Assembly: GCA_022800625.1 (NCBI GenBank)
Contig: JAAWQR010000021.1
Coordinates: 1-45,630 of the forward strand
From: Clostridiales bacterium
GTDB lineage: Bacteria; Bacillota; Clostridia; Oscillospirales; CAG-272
Length of the DNA stretch: 45,630 nucleotides
Reading direction: 5' to 3'
The translations under genes and the position numbers were made by a program. Under the pieces are notes generated by a model. It made no database searches and was not told where the DNA came from. It saw only the letters and a program-made list of their open reading frames with translations. Position 1 is the stretch's first letter. The number at the start of each line of letters is the position of its first letter. Shown here in pieces: positions 39,943 through 45,630 of this stretch.

Positions 39943-41348
39943 AAAAGAAAAATGAAAAAATATACGATGCTATAACAAATATCAGCGATGAGAAAATAGA
40001 AAGCGCAGCAGATCATAAATATGAAAAGAGTCCGGGAATCGTGAAACGGATATTGCTTACGGTTGCTGCCGCAGCTCTCTGTATCGGTACAATTTGTACT
40101 CCCATTGCAATGATGAGAAATCACGGAGAGGAGAATCCTCACAGCGCTTCTTCGGGGAAGCCGTCGGCTCTCAGAGTATGCGCCGCAGAATATCCGACGT
40201 CAGGAGAGCTTGACAATACGAATGCGGGTATAATGGTCGAATCCCTGAAAAGCTTTTTCGCTGTAAGTACGTCTGAATTTTTAAAGAATGACGGTGAGAC
40301 AAACAGAATAATTTCACCGCTGAATATATATACTGCGCTCGGTATGCTTGCAGAAAGCGCGGGCGGAAACAGCCGCCGTCAGCTGACAGACTTGCTCGGA
40401 GAGAGCGATACAGCTGTGCTCAGAGAACAAATATCGATCTTGAATAAAAGTATATATGCCGACGAAGATAAGGTGAAATGCAGACCTGCCGCCTCCCTGT
40501 GGATGGCAAACAACCGCGATTACAATAAAGATACACTTGATATACTTGCAAAGAATTACATCGCCTCGTCATTTGTCGGAGACGTGGGTTCGGAAGAATA
40601 TAATAATATGCTGAGAGACTGGGTAAACGAGCAAACAAACGGTATTTTGAGCGAGTACACGGACGAGATAGAAATGGACAGAGATACAGCCATGGTATTG
40701 CTTACAACACTTTACTGTGATTTCGATTGGTACAAGCAGATCGAGTCGTACCGCACGTCAGAGGGGACTTTCCACACGAACGGCGGCGATGTTTCGTGCG
40801 ACTTTATGGCGGACTCTGATGCGCTTTACTATGAGGGCGAAAGCTTCTGTGCGGCAACAAAGGAATTTGCGGATCAAAGATATTCTATGAGTTTTATTCT
40901 CCCGAACGAGGGAATCACCCCCGCAGAGTTGCTCTCAGACCGTGAGACGGTAGATTTCATATTTTCGGAAAAGCTCCGTCCGTCTGATCCGCAGGCAGAA
41001 TATGAAGCATGCCACGATATATTGATTCCGAAATTTGATATTGCAACAAAGCTTGATCTAATCCCGGCTCTGAAGGAACTCGGAATAAATGATGTTTTTG
41101 ACGGCGATGCTGCCGATCTGTCGCCTTTGTATGAAAGTTCTTCCGGAAAGTCCGTAACAAAGGTGGATCAAGCCGTGCGTGTTAAGATCGACGAGGCAGG
41201 CTGTGAAGCCGCGGCTTACGTGGAAATTGAGATGAAAGATGGTTCATCCGCATTTGATGCAATCATTTTTGACCGTCCGTTTATCTTTACGGTAGATAAA
41301 GACGGCGTGCCGCTCTTCACGGGAATCGTCAATAATCCCGCGGCATAA
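39939..41348 (+). CDS. Membrane-anchored serpin with anti-sigma-like cytoplasmic tail
   Basis: A 469-residue type II membrane protein. Residues 1-35 are cytoplasmic (EKIYDAITNISDEKIESAAD, a segment like the N-terminus of clostridial anti-sigma proteins). Residues 36-58 are a transmembrane helix. From about 95 a complete serpin fold lies outside: SPLNIYTALGMLAESAGGNS, WVNEQTNGILSEY, VLLTTLYCDFDWY, VDQAVRVKIDEAGCEAAAY and FDRPFIFTVD. The hinge keeps the EAAA small residues (423-426) needed for loop insertion, so it is probably inhibitory. The reactive bond should be near KDGSS (433-437). Coupling to the sigma gene suggests that protease attack on the serpin is relayed to transcription. Confidence 0.85.
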   Translation: MKKKNEKIYDAITNISDEKIESAADHKYEKSPGIVKRILLTVAAAALCIGTICTPIAMMRNHGEENPHSASSGKPSALRVCAAEYPTSGELDNTNAGIMVESLKSFFAVSTSEFLKNDGETNRIISPLNIYTALGMLAESAGGNSRRQLTDLLGESDTAVLREQISILNKSIYADEDKVKCRPAASLWMANNRDYNKDTLDILAKNYIASSFVGDVGSEEYNNMLRDWVNEQTNGILSEYTDEIEMDRDTAMVLLTTLYCDFDWYKQIESYRTSEGTFHTNGGDVSCDFMADSDALYYEGESFCAATKEFADQRYSMSFILPNEGITPAELLSDRETVDFIFSEKLRPSDPQAEYEACHDILIPKFDIATKLDLIPALKELGINDVFDGDAADLSPLYESSSGKSVTKVDQAVRVKIDEAGCEAAAYVEIEMKDGSSAFDAIIFDRPFIFTVDKDGVPLFTGIVNNPAA

Positions 41349-41360
41349 ATCAAAGTAAGA

Positions 41361-41398
41361 TCACCGAGGCGCACGTCCGAGAGCCTCGGTGAATTTTT
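41361..41398 (+). terminator. Terminator after the sigma/serpin operon
   Basis: TCACCGAGGC (41361-41370) and GCCTCGGTGA (41383-41392) form a perfect 10-bp stem followed by T5. Confidence 0.92.
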
Positions 41399-41407
41399 GC
41401 GTGCATA

Positions 41408-41436
41408 TTGCAAAAAATGAGGAAGCCTGTTATAAT
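41408..41436 (+). promoter_or_regulatory. Promoter of the large secreted protein gene
   Basis: TTGCAA (41408-41413), 17-nt spacer, TATAAT (41431-41436). Confidence 0.7.
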
Positions 41437-41489
41437 TATCGTATACAGACCGATCGATAAAGCCGTCTTTCGGCGGAAAGGAGATTTGC

Positions 41490-44483
41490 GTGAAAAGCAT
41501 GAAAAAAACTGCTTTGACTTTTTCTATAATAATATCCGTTTTGTTTTTGTTCGCGCTGTCCGTTTCAGCTGCACAGGCTTCGGGTGATCTGCTGACGTCA
41601 TATTCCGAAATATGCCATGAAGGAGAACTGATATCTGATAGCATTCTTCTTCCGTCAGATGCACTTTTCATATATAATTCAGACTTGTCTCCGAGCATCT
41701 CGGGTGTAAGCTCCGTAAAGCGCGGGGACTCGGAATCTGAAACTCATTTTACAGATGGGACTGTCATAAACGGTACGTTTGAGTTGTCGTTCAACTTTAG
41801 TATTGACCAGTCCGATATTTCGGATTTAACTGATAAGATGAGCATTGGTTTCGGCGTGCTGTTAAAGGGGAATGCGTCGGAAGAAAACACACTTCCGAGG
41901 GTAAGGGTCACTCTGACGATATCGGCGGCGGAGACTGACTTTATATCTTCTGTGACCTCAGCAGCAGGTGTGCCGACCGTACTTTATGCCGATTTATCGG
42001 AAATTCCCGATTCAGCTGAAATATCCTCTGTGTCGCTTAGCCTTAAATATGAAGGAGATGAATTTAAGCCTTCTTCTCTCAGAATTTCAGATCCGTTTCT
42101 GACGGAAAGTATCAGCTTTGGTTTTATGCGGACTAATTTGCTTAAGTCACTGTCGGTGCTGTCAGGCGCGGCGTCTATCTCGGAGGACAGCATTACTCTT
42201 TATACGAATAAAAGTGATGTTGTGATGTGTGCGGGTCAAGTCTCAAGGAATGATCATTCCTATAACGCAAACGAAAGTAAGGATACCGTATCATTCTGCT
42301 CCGTCGGGATATCCGAGGGCAGCGTAAGTGCTGCGGAATATGTTTCGGATCCTAAGTCGGTGCAGTCATATGTAAGCATGCCGGCAGGCAGGGGATGCGG
42401 AATGCTGAGGATTTCGTCGCCGATTGAGAAATCGGGTGCAATTGTGACATTCAGAAGCAATAAAAATGAAACTGCCGTTCTTGACAGCCTTATGCTTTAT
42501 AAAACCGGTGAACCGTGTGAAGCGCTTCCGTGTTTGCTTACATCTCTTACCGTAGCTGACGGTAAGCTGAAAGCAGAAGGAAGGCTTGATGAAAATATAG
42601 TGCGCGAGCACAAAAGAGATTCTCTCGGTATATATAAAATATCTCCAATAGATCAAGACGGCGAAGGCGAGCTTCTAGGAAAGGTCGGAATGTCATCACG
42701 CTTTTCAATCGACGTACCGATAGACGAATATCCTCATGCGAGAGCTTCAGATATGTTTTATATAGCTGTTACGGACAGTGAGGGAGAAAAGCTCCGTGTA
42801 AGCGAGAGTCGTTTTGCGGCAGCGGCAGTTCCTGAAAATTCCGTAACAACACCGTTCGGACTTTACGGTGCTGATCCTGTTTCGGTATATGAGTCAAATG
42901 CAGGATATGTATTGTTTGATGTTGCGCTTGACAGCTTTTTTGAAAGCTCTGCTAAATCAAAAATCACACTGTCGAGCGGCGGATATGTTTTCTCCGCCTC
43001 ATCGGATTATCTTCGTGAAATCGATGACCGAATGAATTCGTACCTTTCTTCGGGAGTGTCCGTTTATCTTCGGCTTGTTTGTAAGTCTCCTGTAAAATCT
43101 TCTACAGACGGAGCCATGCTTACCTATTCAAGTGCGTTGTCCGAAGAATTCTTGTTCAGAACGGATTCGGAGGAAGCGCAGAACATGTATCTTGCCGCCG
43201 TGACATTTTTTTGCGGAAGATATCCGCAAATTGCTTCTATTGTACTGTCTTCCGGAATAAATTCTTCTGAATTTGTCGGCAGACATCCCATGGACTTATA
43301 TAAATATGCGTCTGAAATTGCACTTGCGGCGCGACTTATTGACGGAGCGGCGTCAGAAGTAAATGAAAATATCTTTGTCACGATACCGCTGACGGCAGAA
43401 GCCGATAAAAACGCATTTGCTTCACCTGAGGCATTTTGCGCCCTGTTTGCCGAACGGCTGTCAAAGATCGGTCATATTCCGTGGGCAGTGATGTATGATA
43501 TATCGGACGTCTCCGATATCGCTGTGACTGACGGAATAGTTGCAAATCTGCGTGCTCTCTCCCTCAGTGCTCCAATGTTTTCCCTTCATACATACACACC
43601 GCATGATATGAATCGAATTGCCGAAGAATATGCAGATCTGTGCGGCGTCATCGGAATGACATCGGCAAGGATAATTTTTCTTTCTGCAGCTGAATCTTTG
43701 CTTTCTCAAACGGAATGCAGGCTTCTGAAGCAAAGCATGAAAACGAGCAGTTCACTTCTTATTGACAGTACGGCTCAAAGCGTCGGCAGCCTTTTGCCTG
43801 ACAAATACAGCAGTCTGTCCTTATGGGACTTTTCATCGTCCTATAGCAGCGAGGGATGGAGCAGCGGTTACGGTGTCGGCACATTCGGTTCGTTTACGGA
43901 GCCACACAATGGAAATACATATTCAAGAGTGCTCAGATGTACAACAGATACAGGCGACGGCGTTCCTGCGGGAATGATGCTTTGCTCTCCCCCGTCCGAT
44001 ATGAATATTTCTCAGAATCCTTATATTGAATTTGTTTTTTCGGTTAGCAGCGGAACACCGAAAAGTGCGGTATTCATATTCGGAAGCGGGGAAAACCGCG
44101 CAGAATTCAACTTTTCTTTTTCTCCCGATATGATAGAGAAAGATGGAAAATATCATGCGGTGTGCGATCTTTCGGAGTACGGCAAGACTGATGTTGTAGG
44201 ATATATAGGTATTATAATTTATGCTGATGAAAACGTTTCCTTCGACTTATCCGAGGTCAATGCGATAAGCATTGACGGAAATGCGGCGGAGCTTGAAAAT
44301 ATATTTATACCTGCTCCTGAGGAAAATGAGATCGAGAGCATGAAAAAAACGGCAGTTGTTGCATCATTGTTTGTAATTATTTTGAGCGCGGCTGTTTCAT
44401 TGAAAATAGCTGTAGCTTTCAGAAAAAAAGATGCGTATAATCTTGCCGAGATGAAAAAGAACGCAAAGAAAGTGTATAGATAA
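41490..44483 (+). CDS. Large secreted, C-terminally anchored protein, TIM-barrel-like (unknown family)
   Basis: A 997-residue protein. The N-terminal signal peptide (TALTFSIIISVLFLFALSVSA) is followed by about 400 residues of beta-rich sequence. A central region (about 440-770) has barrel-type repeats such as FGLYGADPVSVYESNAGYVLF, AVTFFCGRYPQIASIVLSSG and HPMDLYKYASEIALAARLI, resembling DUF5722-type putative glycosidases. Another beta-sandwich follows. A C-terminal helix (TAVVASLFVIILSAAVSLKI) and a basic tail anchor it. No catalytic residues can be named. The start is GTG 41490, six nt after AAAGGAG. It is separated from the serpin by a terminator and has its own promoter. Confidence 0.7.
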   Translation: MKSMKKTALTFSIIISVLFLFALSVSAAQASGDLLTSYSEICHEGELISDSILLPSDALFIYNSDLSPSISGVSSVKRGDSESETHFTDGTVINGTFELSFNFSIDQSDISDLTDKMSIGFGVLLKGNASEENTLPRVRVTLTISAAETDFISSVTSAAGVPTVLYADLSEIPDSAEISSVSLSLKYEGDEFKPSSLRISDPFLTESISFGFMRTNLLKSLSVLSGAASISEDSITLYTNKSDVVMCAGQVSRNDHSYNANESKDTVSFCSVGISEGSVSAAEYVSDPKSVQSYVSMPAGRGCGMLRISSPIEKSGAIVTFRSNKNETAVLDSLMLYKTGEPCEALPCLLTSLTVADGKLKAEGRLDENIVREHKRDSLGIYKISPIDQDGEGELLGKVGMSSRFSIDVPIDEYPHARASDMFYIAVTDSEGEKLRVSESRFAAAAVPENSVTTPFGLYGADPVSVYESNAGYVLFDVALDSFFESSAKSKITLSSGGYVFSASSDYLREIDDRMNSYLSSGVSVYLRLVCKSPVKSSTDGAMLTYSSALSEEFLFRTDSEEAQNMYLAAVTFFCGRYPQIASIVLSSGINSSEFVGRHPMDLYKYASEIALAARLIDGAASEVNENIFVTIPLTAEADKNAFASPEAFCALFAERLSKIGHIPWAVMYDISDVSDIAVTDGIVANLRALSLSAPMFSLHTYTPHDMNRIAEEYADLCGVIGMTSARIIFLSAAESLLSQTECRLLKQSMKTSSSLLIDSTAQSVGSLLPDKYSSLSLWDFSSSYSSEGWSSGYGVGTFGSFTEPHNGNTYSRVLRCTTDTGDGVPAGMMLCSPPSDMNISQNPYIEFVFSVSSGTPKSAVFIFGSGENRAEFNFSFSPDMIEKDGKYHAVCDLSEYGKTDVVGYIGIIIYADENVSFDLSEVNAISIDGNAAELENIFIPAPEENEIESMKKTAVVASLFVIILSAAVSLKIAVAFRKKDAYNLAEMKKNAKKVYR

Positions 44484-44493
44484 AGAATTACAG

Positions 44494-44536
44494 AATAGAC
44501 GCCCTGTTTCATCGGAAGTGATACAGGGTGTCTATT
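44494..44536 (+). terminator. Terminator after the large secreted protein gene
   Basis: AATAGACGCCCTGT (44494-44507) pairs with ACAGGGTGTCTATT (44523-44536), giving a long stem with one G-T pair. It lies 10 bp after the stop codon. Confidence 0.85.
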
Positions 44537-44574
44537 TGATTAAAAAATATTCATGATATATTTGTTAAGATATA

Positions 44575-44603
44575 TTGACAAAATCTTAAATAGGTGATAT
44601 AAT
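44575..44603 (+). promoter_or_regulatory. Consensus promoter of the small membrane protein unit
   Basis: TTGACA (44575-44580), 17-nt spacer and TATAAT (44598-44603) match the consensus exactly. The leader to 44759 is about 150 nt; I recognise no riboswitch in it. Confidence 0.8.
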
Positions 44604-44758
44604 GAAAATATAAACGAGCATACTTGAATATATAGCATAAATACAGGGAAATTAGATTCAGTCGATAGATAATATTCTGACAAGGCATATTAAAGTCTAA
44701 GGCGTATGACATTTCAGCTTACCGAAACAGTATATTTATTATGAGAAGGGTATCATCT

Positions 44759-44929
44759 ATGAATAATGCACTGATTGCAAAACTGAATATGATATACTGT
44801 ACTGCGGCAAGCTCTGTAAGCGGAATATTTCGGTATATGAGCGAGCTTGATTTCGGGATCGCCGCTGCCGTTTTGCTTATTGTCGCATTTATTACATTTA
44901 TAGTTATAAATAACAAGCGGCACAGGTAA
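44759..44929 (+). CDS. Small single-pass membrane protein
   Basis: A 56-residue protein. The first ~30 residues (NALIAKLNMIYCTAASSVSG) are amphipathic. One transmembrane helix (FGIAAAVLLIVAFITFIVI) and a basic end (NNKRHR) follow. The start is ATG 44759, eight nt after GAGAAGGG; the in-frame ATG 44741 lies upstream of that site. It has a consensus promoter and a perfect terminator, so it is a complete transcription unit. No family is recognised. A stress or toxin-like peptide is one possibility, without direct support. Confidence 0.6.
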   Translation: MNNALIAKLNMIYCTAASSVSGIFRYMSELDFGIAAAVLLIVAFITFIVINNKRHR

Positions 44930-44951
44930 TCGCGTTGTTGCTTATATGTAA

Positions 44952-44990
44952 AAAACTCTGAGACTTATAGAACTCATGTCTCAGAGTTTT
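44952..44990 (+). terminator. Terminator after the small membrane protein
   Basis: AAAACTCTGAGAC (44952-44964) and GTCTCAGAGTTTT (44978-44990) form a perfect 13-bp stem with flanking A/T runs, usable in both directions. Confidence 0.93.
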
Positions 44991-45105
44991 ATGTTTATTA
45001 TACCCGGTTACGGTAAACATCAGAGGTTTATATCAGCATGAATTTTCTCACAAAATTGATCGTGCAGTTTATTCTGATATTGCCGAGCTTGTTATTATGA
45101 ACGCT

Positions 45106-45340
45106 TTAATGCGGTTCTATCGACATAGTTCCGTCAAATCCGCGTGCGTAAAGCACAGCAAAGATCTGCGTCCATGGAAGAGCGTCAAGTTCTGCCGGAG
45201 GATCGTCTACTTTCTGTCCGTCCAGAGACATCGCATCCTTTACGTGCATGTGAGCAGTTTGTAGAATCATAAGCTCAGGCAGAACAATGTTCCATGCGGC
45301 ATCTGTGGTAAGAAAATTTTCATATGCCGCCTTAGTGTCA
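45106..45340 (-). pseudogene. C-terminal remnant of a sugar phosphate isomerase/epimerase
   Basis: On the minus strand a frame ending at 45106 reads AAYENFLTTDAAWNIVLPEL, HMHVKDAMSLDGQKVDDPPA, LPWTQIFAVLYARGFDGTMS and IEPH, then stop. HVKD and GFDGTMSIEPH are the usual end of xylose-isomerase-like TIM-barrel epimerases. About 78 residues remain of an expected 280-300. In-frame TAA occurs just upstream, and no start codon or ribosome binding site exists. The rest of 44991-45525 shows nothing else coding. Confidence 0.7.
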
Positions 45341-45525
45341 CTACTTTAAGTGTTGAGCTATTTTAGCATAACTGAAGTTTGTATAAATACCAATATAAAC
45401 TTTTTCTATCGAGACTGTGATCACGTTTTTTACAAATTTGCGAATAATTATTTTACAGTAAGGGTAAAATAAAATCGGAAAGCGGGAAAAATGATTTCAT
45501 AAATCAAAAAAATTATAAAAAGGTA

Positions 45526-45554
45526 TTGACAAAAAAGGAAAGATTTGATATAAT
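45526..45554 (+). promoter_or_regulatory. Promoter of tRNA-Gln
   Basis: TTGACA (45526-45531), 17-nt spacer, TATAAT (45549-45554), 12 nt before the tRNA. Confidence 0.85.
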
Positions 45555-45566
45555 AAAAGACGTTGT

Positions 45567-45630
45567 AGCGGTATTGTGTAACGGTAGCACGACAGACTCT
45601 GACTCTGTTTGTTGGGGTTCGAATCCCTAT
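45567..45630 (+). tRNA. tRNA-Gln (anticodon CTG), cut by the window end
   Basis: Acceptor 5' strand AGCGGTA, D arm GTGTAACGGTAGCAC, anticodon stem ACAGA/TCTGT around loop CTCTGAC (anticodon CTG), T arm TGGGG-TTCGAAT-CCCTA. The 3' acceptor strand lies beyond the window. Confidence 0.88.

Noticed and set aside
1-45630. CRISPR array, prophage or transposase genes
   Set aside because: No regularly spaced identical repeats, no Cas, integrase, transposase or phage structural genes are visible.

Overview
The window is about 45.6 kb of a low-to-mid GC chromosome. It looks like an anaerobic, spore-forming member of the Clostridia, probably a gut Eubacteriales/Oscillospirales-type organism. Support: spore maturation genes spmA/spmB, RNase J, an ECF-transporter S component, strong AGGAGG-like ribosome binding sites with frequent GTG/TTG starts, TTGACA-N17-TATAAT promoters, a serpin and an oxygen-sensitive glycyl radical enzyme. 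The taxonomic guess is inference.

Positions 1-1000 carry a HAD phosphatase. Positions 986-14085 hold a bacterial microcompartment (BMC) locus of the glycyl-radical type: a B12-independent diol dehydratase and its radical SAM activase, an EutS-type shell protein and an EutP-type GTPase behind one promoter. A second promoter is followed by a fuculose/rhamnulose-phosphate-type class II aldolase, a GlcG/PduO-C-like protein, a Zn alcohol dehydrogenase, four more hexamer shell proteins, a vertex pentamer, PduS- and PduT-like electron-transfer proteins, a DeoR regulator and an iron alcohol dehydrogenase. Three proteins carry amphipathic encapsulation-type tails. No CoA-acylating aldehyde dehydrogenase (PduP) and no PduL are present. 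The encoded steps would turn lactaldehyde into 1,2-propanediol and then 1-propanol using reductant only. Fucose to propanol + acetate + CO2 balances exactly, so PduS/PduT may bring electrons in. One hexamer gene has a second, well-placed internal start.

Positions 14.2-18.4 kb contain an OmpR-type winged-helix regulator with a degenerate receiver, a CDF metal exporter, a ThyX-like protein, and an AT-rich GNAT gene flanked by long imperfect inverted repeats. Positions 18.4-22.2 kb have a DUF951 protein, a YfhO-type membrane protein and RuvA. Positions 22.3-26.0 kb (minus strand) hold a broken secreted-protein gene, a solute-binding lipoprotein and a family 4 uracil-DNA glycosylase. A tRNA-Glu follows. 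Minus-strand housekeeping genes (ECF S component, UppP, U32 peptidase, Dabb protein, RNase J, a small membrane protein, SpmB, SpmA) run to 33.5 kb.

Positions 33.7-36.0 kb carry an AbrB-type regulator with a structured leader and oligoendopeptidase F. Positions 36.0-39.26 kb carry a two-gene cassette, a MerR DNA-binding domain fused to an FGGY sugar kinase plus a cytoplasmic GH32-like hydrolase, bounded by a 22/23-identical direct repeat. Positions 39.3-41.35 kb encode an ECF-like sigma factor translationally coupled to a membrane-anchored serpin whose short cytoplasmic segment looks like an anti-sigma tail. The window ends with a large secreted, C-terminally anchored protein, a small membrane protein in its own transcription unit, a sugar-isomerase remnant and a truncated tRNA-Gln.

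The strongest candidates for undescribed biology are the aldehyde-dehydrogenase-free BMC, the sigma/serpin pair and the MerR-FGGY kinase fusion.
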